From the NCBI GenBank assembly GCA_002707085.1, contig PALY01000149.1, positions 1 to 22,615 on the forward strand: DNA of 22,615 bases, read 5' to 3'. This document shows, piece after piece, positions 15,502 through 22,615 of this stretch. The notes under the pieces are model-generated. The model ran no database searches, was not told the DNA's origin, and saw only the letters and a program-made list of their open reading frames with translations. Position numbers and translations under genes: made by a program. How positions within the stretch are numbered: position 1 is the stretch's first letter; every line of letters starts with the position of its first letter. This DNA comes from Deltaproteobacteria bacterium. Lineage in GTDB: Bacteria; Myxococcota_A; UBA796.

Positions 15502-18500
15502 ATGAAGGAAACCCCAAAGCTTCCAGATCGCTACCAGCTAATCGATGAGATTGGTGAAGGTGCAACCTGCACAGTCTATCGCGCGCACGATCTCCAACTA
15601 CACAGAGACGTTGCCATCAAAGTGGTGCGCCGAAACCTCGCGATCCACGCACGTTTTCGTGCTCGTTTTTCCAGAGAGGTCGCACTGGGTGCAGAGGTGA
15701 TTCATCCAAGAATTATTCCGGTCCTGGATACCGGAAGACTGGAAAATGGCTGCCCCTTTGTTTCTCTGGCACACGCCGATGGTGGAAGCCTCAGCGATCT
15801 ACTCAAGAAACGTCCACCTATGGCGGAAGCCATACGAATCATTGAGCAAGTATTAGATGCCCTTGCCCATCTGCATGCTCACGGGCTGCTCCACCAGGAT
15901 TTGAAACCAGCCAACGTTCTGCTGCATCAACATGGGTCGAACGGCCCCGATGCGTGGGTCGCCGATCTTGGAGTCGCTGGGGCGGTCGCAGAACTGACGC
16001 TCCATCAGACCGGCATTAGTGGGACGCCTACATGGATGGCTCCAGAACAACGGTCTGGTCGGTATGCGGAACTTGGACCATGGACCGACCTGTATGCCGT
16101 CGGTTTGATGTTGTTTGAGATTCTTGGTGGAGATCGAAGTGGAAAAGAAGCCGGTACACGCAGACTGATCGATCCTTTACCGACAGGTCCCCTGGGTTTG
16201 AACAAGGACGTACCCCAAGCTTTAGAAGACGTGGTCCGAGTGTTGTTGGACCCTGATCCTCGTCAGCGGTACGACCGGGCCGCGGATGTCATGTGCGCCA
16301 TTCGAACCGCACTGAGCGGCACCAAGCTAAGCATGCTCGTACCCCCGCCCATCGGCGGTCATGTGGGACAAAGCTTTTCGAATGTTCTGATGCAAGAGGG
16401 GCTAAATGAAATCACCTCATTTAGCCCTACTCGAGACACAGACTCCAGTGTTCGCTGGAACCGTGTTGCGCAAGAAACCATGCCCATGGAGCCACCCCCT
16501 CACCCAGCATCGGGTGCAGAAGCTGGAGGAGTGGCACTGGTAGGGCTTCGAGATCCTCCCATCGAAGCATACGAAGGTGTTCGTTGGCTGTTGTGGCAAA
16601 AAGCGCGCGAAGTCGTCCAAAGTGGAGAGCCGCGTGTGGTGTTGTTGGTCGGAAAGTCCGGCTCCGGAAAATCCAGTACTGCACAAGCTGTAGCACGAAC
16701 CATTGAAGCCAGTGGACACATGGAAACCGTCCAACTTCGATACAATTCCCCACCTGGAGCCGACGATGGTTACCGAGGTGCAGTTCAAGAGATTCTGGCC
16801 CCGTGGAACGAAAATCGTTCTGATCTCCAAGCGCGACTCAAACGCTGGCTTAGTCGCGATCAACAACGCACACCTGACGAGGTCGAAACAGAAGCCAGTG
16901 TTCTTGCCCGCTGGTGTGGATACTTAGAAGAAGAAGAAACACCGGTAAATGCGGCTGTGGGTCTGGCTTATTTGTACCGCCACCTCGATGCTCGAGCATG
17001 GCGTGGGGGTGCAACCCTCTTGCTTGAAGAAGCGCACCTTTCACAAGAAGATGGCGACGGCCTAAGCATTTGTGATGCTCTGATCGACCGAAGTGTCGGT
17101 GAACGGCCCTTTCTCGCTGTTGCTACGCTGAGCGCTGAAGCGATTGCTTCAGACCCGAAATTGGCAGCCCGTGTGAGTTCACTGGAAAGCCGCGGTGCCA
17201 CAAAAATCTCGATGCCAACCATGTCGGACGGTGACATCCGGGCATTCCTGCGTCAATCCATGAACCTGAGTCCTCAACTTGCTGAAGCCGTGTCCACACT
17301 GTGTGAAGGAAGCCCGGTAAAGGCGGTCCTCTTGGTTCGAGATTGGGCGACACGCCGATACCTTGTCCAATTGGACGGCCCCAATCTGACCCTTCGTGAA
17401 GACATCGATATCGACTCCATCACTCATGACGATGCAAGCGATCTGTTTCTGTCCCGGCTACGAGGAGCCGTCGAATCCACTGAAAACCCTGATGCCGCAT
17501 ACGAAGCATTGGCTGCCACCGCTTTGGCCGGCCAAGAACCGCCTGTGATGGTGGTCCGTGAGATCAACCCAGAAGGATTGGATGCACTCCTGGCAACCGG
17601 ACTGATTCGACAAACAGGATGGAGGCTCGCCTTTGAACATAGCGACATTCATTCCGTCGCAATTCAAGTCGCCATGGGCCGACCCACCGTAAAAGACCTA
17701 CACCAACGGATCGCTTCGGCTTGGGAACGGCTGGGTGAGAAAACAGGTGCAGACGTCGATCTTCCCGTAGGGGTCCACAGGTTGCACAGTGGAGAAACTT
17801 CTTCCGCCGTAATCCCTCTTCTACGGGCCGCACGACGCACCTTAGACGAAGGCAGGACGGCTCTGGCAATTAATGCTGCACAATTGGGTGTCGCAGCTGC
17901 GGACAGAGCGGGAGCCATTGCCGCCAGGGCAGAGGCCCGGATGCGATATGCCGAAGGTCTTCTCAACTTGGGTCGAACCAAAGAAGCCAACCAAGTACTC
18001 AACAAAGCACGTGATCTTGGACACTTAGATCGACGTACTCAGGCAAGAATATGGGTACTACTCGCGCAAGTAGAAAGTCAGCAAGGTCGGCTGGATCAAG
18101 CCAAAAACTATCTTGAAAGTGCGGATGTGACCTTTGAGGCCACTCGCGACCGAGCAGGTCTCATCGAAACGGCCCACGCTATGGGTGGCCTGTTGCGACT
18201 GGAAGGCCGACCCAATGAAGCCGCCAAGCGATATGCCCGTATGTTGCGCCTCAACCGAGACGATCACCGCATTGAAGTTCGGGCGCTTCGAGGACTTGTG
18301 GATGCAAGAACTGTCAGCGGACGGCTGGAAGGAATTGAGCCTCTGGTCCACCGACTAAGACAGGCCGCATTGGCGACCGGAGACACCAGGCGAATCGCAC
18401 AAGCCGCCTATGCTGCAAGCTTGGTGTACCTTGCATGCCAAGATTTCGACCAAGCGGAGCGATACTGTCACACCGCACGGGCGCTCGCAGCCACAGTGGG

Positions 18501-19008
18501 TGACCACCGCCTTCAAGTGGACAGTGAAAACAACCTCGGTGAAGTCTATCGGTATCGAGGCGACATTCGGAGTGCAGAGCGCATGTACGAAGGCGTAGCC
18601 AGGCGGGCAACTGAACGAGGCTGGTATGGGTCCGCAGCGATCGGTCATCTAAACCTCGCCCTCGTCAACCTTCAGCGTCAATCTCCACGGCTGGCACGAA
18701 TCGCTCTCGACCAAGCAGAAGCATGTCTTCAACAACATCCCAGACACTGGGCATGGCTATTTATCGGCCTAATGCGCGCCCTATGGGCTGCAGAGGATGG
18801 CGAAGAACGAAACTGCAGAGCGTGGTGGGCGGTTGCGAATGAGCGAGGTCTCGGTCGGATGGTTTCCTCTGATCTTCGAGACCCACTTGAACGCCTGAGC
18901 AAAGCAACAAAACGCCATGGATGGAATGATATTGCCGATCGAGCCCTTCAATATCAGAAGGCCATTGAACAGGCCGAAACCCCTCCTCACTCGCAGCCGG
19001 ATATATAG
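15502..19008 (+). CDS. Ser/Thr protein kinase fused to AAA-type ATPase and TPR-like repeats
   Basis: This 1168-residue cytoplasmic signalling protein begins with a Hanks-type kinase domain (about 11-280): IGEGATCTVYRA, Lys40 in VAIKVV, HQDLKPANVLL (131-141), DLG at 155-157 and GTPTWMAPEQ (174-183). The catalytic Asp and activation-segment motif are kept, but the usual HRD is HQD and DFG is DLG, so it is a non-RD kinase. A P-loop ATPase follows, with Walker A GKSGSGKSS near residue 385 and a Walker B-like LLLEEAH near 506. The C-terminal part (about 780-1130) is made of helical TPR-like repeats. The layout recalls the large STAND/AAA-linked kinases of Myxococcota. GAGG overlapping the frataxin stop serves as ribosome site, 4 nt before the ATG. 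A lipoprotein gene follows after 23 bp. Targets are unknown. Confidence 0.9.
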   Translation: MKETPKLPDRYQLIDEIGEGATCTVYRAHDLQLHRDVAIKVVRRNLAIHARFRARFSREVALGAEVIHPRIIPVLDTGRLENGCPFVSLAHADGGSLSDLLKKRPPMAEAIRIIEQVLDALAHLHAHGLLHQDLKPANVLLHQHGSNGPDAWVADLGVAGAVAELTLHQTGISGTPTWMAPEQRSGRYAELGPWTDLYAVGLMLFEILGGDRSGKEAGTRRLIDPLPTGPLGLNKDVPQALEDVVRVLLDPDPRQRYDRAADVMCAIRTALSGTKLSMLVPPPIGGHVGQSFSNVLMQEGLNEITSFSPTRDTDSSVRWNRVAQETMPMEPPPHPASGAEAGGVALVGLRDPPIEAYEGVRWLLWQKAREVVQSGEPRVVLLVGKSGSGKSSTAQAVARTIEASGHMETVQLRYNSPPGADDGYRGAVQEILAPWNENRSDLQARLKRWLSRDQQRTPDEVETEASVLARWCGYLEEEETPVNAAVGLAYLYRHLDARAWRGGATLLLEEAHLSQEDGDGLSICDALIDRSVGERPFLAVATLSAEAIASDPKLAARVSSLESRGATKISMPTMSDGDIRAFLRQSMNLSPQLAEAVSTLCEGSPVKAVLLVRDWATRRYLVQLDGPNLTLREDIDIDSITHDDASDLFLSRLRGAVESTENPDAAYEALAATALAGQEPPVMVVREINPEGLDALLATGLIRQTGWRLAFEHSDIHSVAIQVAMGRPTVKDLHQRIASAWERLGEKTGADVDLPVGVHRLHSGETSSAVIPLLRAARRTLDEGRTALAINAAQLGVAAADRAGAIAARAEARMRYAEGLLNLGRTKEANQVLNKARDLGHLDRRTQARIWVLLAQVESQQGRLDQAKNYLESADVTFEATRDRAGLIETAHAMGGLLRLEGRPNEAAKRYARMLRLNRDDHRIEVRALRGLVDARTVSGRLEGIEPLVHRLRQAALATGDTRRIAQAAYAASLVYLACQDFDQAERYCHTARALAATVGDHRLQVDSENNLGEVYRYRGDIRSAERMYEGVARRATERGWYGSAAIGHLNLALVNLQRQSPRLARIALDQAEACLQQHPRHWAWLFIGLMRALWAAEDGEERNCRAWWAVANERGLGRMVSSDLRDPLERLSKATKRHGWNDIADRALQYQKAIEQAETPPHSQPDI

Positions 19009-19031
19009 ACTTTCTAAACTGGAGCATACGC

Positions 19032-19676
19032 ATGTTCGCTATCTTGAGCTTGATCGTTTTTTGGGGCTGTGTAGAACCACCCCCATCTGCTACTGAAGGT
19101 ACAAATGAACCCGGGGGAGCCGCCAAACCTGGCGCCCCCAACCCAGGCGAGGAAGCCCCCCCCAATGGTGCGGGTGGTGCCGGTGGTGCGGGTGGGGCCG
19201 TGGATGCCACGGTCGTTCCTACCCCGCACGACGGCTCAACCCCGAACGCGCCCACAGCAGAGTTCACTCAGGCCCAAATAACGGACGGTACCACCTTGAA
19301 CTTAGATCTGATCTGCGGAGATTGTACAGGTACACTGCTGGTCCGAATTGAAGACACAGCCAGTCAGCCACCGACACTGCTGACCCAAAAATCGTTCGAT
19401 AAACCTGGTTCTGGAACCATGTTGACACCCAAAGGTAAGAACGTCGTCTTGATGATTATCGATGACGCCAACAAAGATGAGCAGCCTACACCGGGTGAAG
19501 CCATTGGATTGTGGACCGGGGGAATCCTGAACACTGCTGCAGCGACGGAAACCTTGACCCTTGAGGTGGGCGTCGTCCCTGATACACCGCCGATACCACC
19601 ATCCGAAGACACCGTGAATACGGAAAACCCTGGTGCCGGTGCAGAAGCATTGCCACCTGCAAACGCTGCCCAATAG
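19032..19676 (+). CDS. Putative lipoprotein with Gly/Pro-rich linker
   Basis: This 214-residue protein begins with a short signal of 12 residues and a lipobox-like FWGC, giving lipidation at Cys13. The n-region lacks basic residues, which is atypical. Residues 14-75 are a low-complexity Pro/Gly/Ala linker with repeated GGA triplets. A compact domain of about 95 residues follows (ICGDCTGTLLVRIEDT to TETLTLEV), with a DxNxD-like acidic loop DDANKDEQPTPGE, which might bind calcium. Such linkers often span the periplasm or present a domain on the surface. GGAG precedes the ATG with 7 nt spacing. A run of eight C (19156-19163) lies in the linker. I do not recognise a specific family. It is the last gene of the aminotransferase operon. 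Confidence 0.75.
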   Translation: MFAILSLIVFWGCVEPPPSATEGTNEPGGAAKPGAPNPGEEAPPNGAGGAGGAGGAVDATVVPTPHDGSTPNAPTAEFTQAQITDGTTLNLDLICGDCTGTLLVRIEDTASQPPTLLTQKSFDKPGSGTMLTPKGKNVVLMIIDDANKDEQPTPGEAIGLWTGGILNTAAATETLTLEVGVVPDTPPIPPSEDTVNTENPGAGAEALPPANAAQ

Positions 19677-19692
19677 CGCACTTACTGCGCTA
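19674..19692. terminator. Hairpin shared by two convergent genes, likely bidirectional terminator
   Basis: TAGCGCA (19674-19680) and TGCGCTA (19686-19692) form a perfect 7-bp stem with the 5-nt loop CTTAC. The TAG stop of the forward lipoprotein gene is the first three bases of the stem, and the TAA stop of the reverse gene lies in the loop. Only a short T-run (CTTTACT) follows on the plus strand and none on the minus strand, so termination may be weak or the stem may mainly protect 3' ends. Confidence 0.6.
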
Positions 19693-21106
19693 CTTTACTG
19701 ATCTCAGCAAGAAACTCGTCCGATAGTCTTCGCGCCTCCACCATTTGCGCTTCTGCGTCTGGCTGTCGTGCCGCAACCGCCAATCGAGCATCGATGGCAA
19801 TCAAGGTCCCTGCCCGGTTTGGACACTCCCAGTCTTGATGGTGCAATGGAAAGTTCAGTGCCAATATCTGTCGGGCCAAACGCGCATGGCCAGCACGGGC
19901 CAATTGACGTACGCCTGCGTTTCGAAGTTGCTTGATGTTGTAGTACCGACTTCCATGCTGCATCTGGTTCAAATAATCACCCCGTGATTTGATCGTAGAT
20001 ACCAAACCACCAGGGTTATCTTTCATCATCTTGTTCAACACAAAAACTGTGTCTTCCAACCATTGAAGATGCTTCGGATCATCAAGCCCTAGCCGTTCAA
20101 GCTTGCCAATCGAACCGGGGCCTGGTTCTCCCGCCACATCAATCAAACTATCCCCGGTCGGAAGCCGACCGATGCCTTCGACAGAAAATGCCGGCACTTG
20201 ATCCTTCATCGTCTTGGCTCTGACTATCTCACTGGGCCAGTAAACAGGGTCCACGCTCCTAAGATCGGGCCATGACCCCACCCAATCGAGTCCCATGTCC
20301 GGCTCCTGCCCTGAAAGCATCGCGACAGCAGCATAGAGCGCACCCGCCTGTCGGCGCACTTCGCTTTCTGTAAAGTGCCCCCAAGGCTCATCCAATCCAA
20401 TCGGATCCGCAACATCTAAATGTTGCTCCCACAACTGCACGCGAAGCGCATGTCTTCCATCAAAGTCTTCAAACAACAGGTGATCGAATCGTTGATATCC
20501 AGATTCATTAAACATCCGGATTCGTTGCATCAAATCCGATGCTTGCGAACGCAAGGCCACACCATTGGGGTTCTTTCTATATACAACCGCCAAGGACAGA
20601 TACTCAGCCCGAAGTCGTGAAAAACCCTGCCCATCCAATGCAATATGCCCAGTGTGCAGTCCACTCATCAATGCCGCATCTCGGCGAGCCGCATCACGTG
20701 CAACCGTTGGTATTTCAGTAGCAGGGCCACCCGCAGCGGGAATCATTTGGCTGAGGGTTTTGGCCAACGCAACATATACCGCTGCTGCTTGCTCAAAACG
20801 TCCCGACATCGCCTCCACTCTGGCACGATCCCGTTCGATGATGGCGATGTGACCCGCCACCCGCATCCGCACATCGTCCCAAGTCCGCTCTCCATAGAAA
20901 TTGACATTGGGGACGAAACCACCAGGGTCATGTCGCCATGCTGGACTGTCTGCAGGAATGGGAGGGTGCTGAACCCCTTCCTGAACCCCGATGACCTCCG
21001 CCTTCTTTTCAGCTTCAAGGGATACTTGTTCCACGCTGGGTTCCACAATTACTGGAACCTCGTCATGCGAAGAACACCCGAGGAACAAGACCAATAGGAA
21101 CATCAT
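19682..21106 (-). CDS. Putative lipoprotein of unknown function
   Basis: The start at 21106 gives 474 residues beginning MMFLLVLFLGCSS, a short signal with Cys11 as the likely lipidated residue. GGGGAGG lies 7 nt upstream, and the ATGA overlaps the stop of the upstream membrane-protein gene by 4 nt, so the two are translationally coupled. An earlier ATG at 21130 would spoil the signal peptide. The mature part is mostly alpha-helical, with an acidic linker (about 14-45) and a TPR-like segment (VEAMSGRFEQAAAVYVALAKT). I find no catalytic motif or known domain. It is probably periplasmic, anchored to the inner or outer membrane. Its partner may be the coupled membrane protein. Confidence 0.78.
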   Translation of the reverse strand: MMFLLVLFLGCSSHDEVPVIVEPSVEQVSLEAEKKAEVIGVQEGVQHPPIPADSPAWRHDPGGFVPNVNFYGERTWDDVRMRVAGHIAIIERDRARVEAMSGRFEQAAAVYVALAKTLSQMIPAAGGPATEIPTVARDAARRDAALMSGLHTGHIALDGQGFSRLRAEYLSLAVVYRKNPNGVALRSQASDLMQRIRMFNESGYQRFDHLLFEDFDGRHALRVQLWEQHLDVADPIGLDEPWGHFTESEVRRQAGALYAAVAMLSGQEPDMGLDWVGSWPDLRSVDPVYWPSEIVRAKTMKDQVPAFSVEGIGRLPTGDSLIDVAGEPGPGSIGKLERLGLDDPKHLQWLEDTVFVLNKMMKDNPGGLVSTIKSRGDYLNQMQHGSRYYNIKQLRNAGVRQLARAGHARLARQILALNFPLHHQDWECPNRAGTLIAIDARLAVAARQPDAEAQMVEARRLSDEFLAEISKVAQ

Positions 21107-22615
21107 GGTCGCGCCTCCCCGAAAATCCATACCTTGCGCTCACCATCAATTTGCGGTGGACCAAACACTGTGGTCAACACAGGTTCATAATCGCTCGGAA
21201 GTCCCGCACGTGCTTCCAAATTGGTGTGCAGAACAATCGCCGCATACTTGGTCGAAAGGTGTTTCTGATACAGGTCGGGACCTTTGGCGGGATGCTCTAC
21301 AACACGATGTTCTGACTGCCTGACATACGGGTCAGTAAATGCAGACTGCACATCGAGATCGCGACAACTATCGAGACGCGCATTCGGTGAATACGGAATG
21401 GGTCGGCCATGGCGAGTCTGAAACCAAAAGTATTGACTCGTTGCCATTGTTTTTCCGACACTTCCTGGAAGGTCCAAGACCGCGCCATCAGGGATTCCCT
21501 CATAGATGTCTGGAATGGCCGCTGTAGACGTTGGTACTGGCCATTGCACGGGTGCCATGATGACCGACTCCAATCCGACCACCAAGCCAATGATGGGCGC
21601 AACAATCCGAGAAGACAGTGAAGCGACCCCTCCTGCTGCCAATACAGCCACGATGATTTGCCCACCTACACTCAAACGCAACGGATGCGTAATGGCCACA
21701 TCAGGCAAAACCACCTGCATCCAATAAAAGGGCAAGGTGACGGCTCTTCCCCCCACCTGCACCCAATCCCCCCAATACAGCATCGGTCCCAATCCCATCA
21801 ATAAGGACACAATGGCCGCAATCGCCCAAGGCCGCAGCTTGGGGTTCTTCATGACACCTACGATAGCGAAGAAGACAACCGTCCAACGCAGGTAGCCAGT
21901 ATGCCGGAATGCTTCGCCATAGGAAGCGAGATCCACGGATTGAAAATCACCCCACATCAGGTAGGTCCGAGGATCAACAGCGTTGTGACTGAGCATCCAG
22001 CCCACAGCCAATTCCTGAGGCCGAATAATCAATGAGGCATCGTTCTGAAGTGTCCACTGGAACACCAACCAACAGGGTACAGAAACCAATGCCGCCACAC
22101 CCAAAGCCAACACAGGGTGCTTGCATGCATCCCAGGTGGGTCGAAACCCACTGCGAATAGAACGCCACCCAAGAGCAAGAAACAAGACGGACATCACCAT
22201 GCCAGCGACCAAGCCATAGTAAAAACTAGCGACCGTCGTAAATCCAAGAATGATTCCAGCTCGACGCCACGAAGCCCATGTGTTCTGTTGCCATGCCAAG
22301 TGACCCGCCCACAGGCTCCAAATGACCCAGTGAATGGCAACCACTTCTGAGATCCCGTTGGACATTTCCGCCAACATAAAAGGCAATGTCGCCATCGCAA
22401 TGCCGGCCACCATGTTGTGGGGACCACGGCCCACCACTGACTCAGACAAAACCTGACCACCCAACCCGGCCGCAGCCACCCGCAGTACCAATACGCCATT
22501 GTAGGCTACGGCTGGGCCAAACACCCATGAGAGTGGAGTACCGATCAAAGCGCCCAACATATCGATAAAATACAAAGTTCCACCATCGGGGGAACCGATC
22601 ATTTCGGTGGAAAAG
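21103..22615 (-). CDS. Polytopic membrane protein, GT-C-like, 5' end probably outside window
   Basis: The reverse frame is open to the window edge (about 503 residues). The first visible ATG (22602) lies amid conserved-looking sequence (TEMIGSPDGGTLYFIDMLGA), so the real start is probably upstream. About ten hydrophobic segments span the first 330 residues. A soluble, presumably periplasmic C-terminal domain follows, with DGAVLDLPGS, YFWFQTRHGRPIPYS and KVWIFGEA. The SPDGGTLYFIDMLGALIGTPL loop followed by many helices is reminiscent of membrane glycosyltransferase-type (GT-C/YfhO-like) proteins, but no function is proven. It overlaps the downstream lipoprotein gene by 4 nt. Confidence 0.75.
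   Translation of the reverse strand, partial: FSTEMIGSPDGGTLYFIDMLGALIGTPLSWVFGPAVAYNGVLVLRVAAAGLGGQVLSESVVGRGPHNMVAGIAMATLPFMLAEMSNGISEVVAIHWVIWSLWAGHLAWQQNTWASWRRAGIILGFTTVASFYYGLVAGMVMSVLFLALGWRSIRSGFRPTWDACKHPVLALGVAALVSVPCWLVFQWTLQNDASLIIRPQELAVGWMLSHNAVDPRTYLMWGDFQSVDLASYGEAFRHTGYLRWTVVFFAIVGVMKNPKLRPWAIAAIVSLLMGLGPMLYWGDWVQVGGRAVTLPFYWMQVVLPDVAITHPLRLSVGGQIIVAVLAAGGVASLSSRIVAPIIGLVVGLESVIMAPVQWPVPTSTAAIPDIYEGIPDGAVLDLPGSVGKTMATSQYFWFQTRHGRPIPYSPNARLDSCRDLDVQSAFTDPYVRQSEHRVVEHPAKGPDLYQKHLSTKYAAIVLHTNLEARAGLPSDYEPVLTTVFGPPQIDGERKVWIFGEARP

Overview
The window looks like a chromosomal segment from a Gram-negative bacterium of moderate GC content. It encodes a FadL-type outer-membrane channel, two lipoproteins, two large inner-membrane proteins and a complete ISC iron-sulfur assembly set. 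The Hanks-type Ser/Thr kinases, one fused to an AAA-type ATPase and TPR-like repeats, together with short lipobox lipoproteins, suggest a Myxococcota/Bradymonadota-like (former deltaproteobacterial) lineage. That placement is inferred from gene style only. I see no insertion sequence, CRISPR array, rRNA or tRNA.

Layout. Positions 1-2163 hold the 3' part of a fused HyuA-HyuB (5-oxoprolinase/hydantoinase) gene. It converges with a tiny reverse-strand ORF (2147-2305) that has a strong Shine-Dalgarno. A gene-poor stretch (2306-2653) follows, then a ComEC/Rec2 DNA-uptake channel gene (2654-4816). Next is a tightly packed operon: a MerR-family regulator with a C-terminal four-cysteine motif, iscS, iscU, iscA, hscB and hscA (4892-9766), apparently continuing into a polytopic membrane protein (9777-11210) and a stand-alone Ser/Thr kinase (11237-12058). 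A FadL/OmpP1 gene (12267-13790) stands alone. A second compact operon carries a class I aminotransferase, a frataxin/CyaY homologue, a 1168-residue kinase-ATPase-TPR protein and a lipoprotein (13865-19676). It meets a reverse-strand pair (lipoprotein and membrane protein, 19682-22615) at a hairpin that contains both stop codons.

How the genes may work together. The main theme is iron-sulfur cluster biogenesis. IscS supplies sulfur, IscU is the scaffold (with the LPPVK motif for HscA), IscA is an A-type carrier, HscB/HscA are the chaperone pair, and a frataxin homologue lies about 5.4 kb downstream in a separate operon. The usual IscR is not seen. A MerR-type protein with a CX2C-X8-CX2C tail occupies its place and is the best candidate for a less-described metal- or cluster-sensing regulator. 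HscB carries an N-terminal tetracysteine finger resembling that of mitochondrial HSC20, with the same cysteine spacing as the regulator. No ferredoxin or IscX gene is present in the window.
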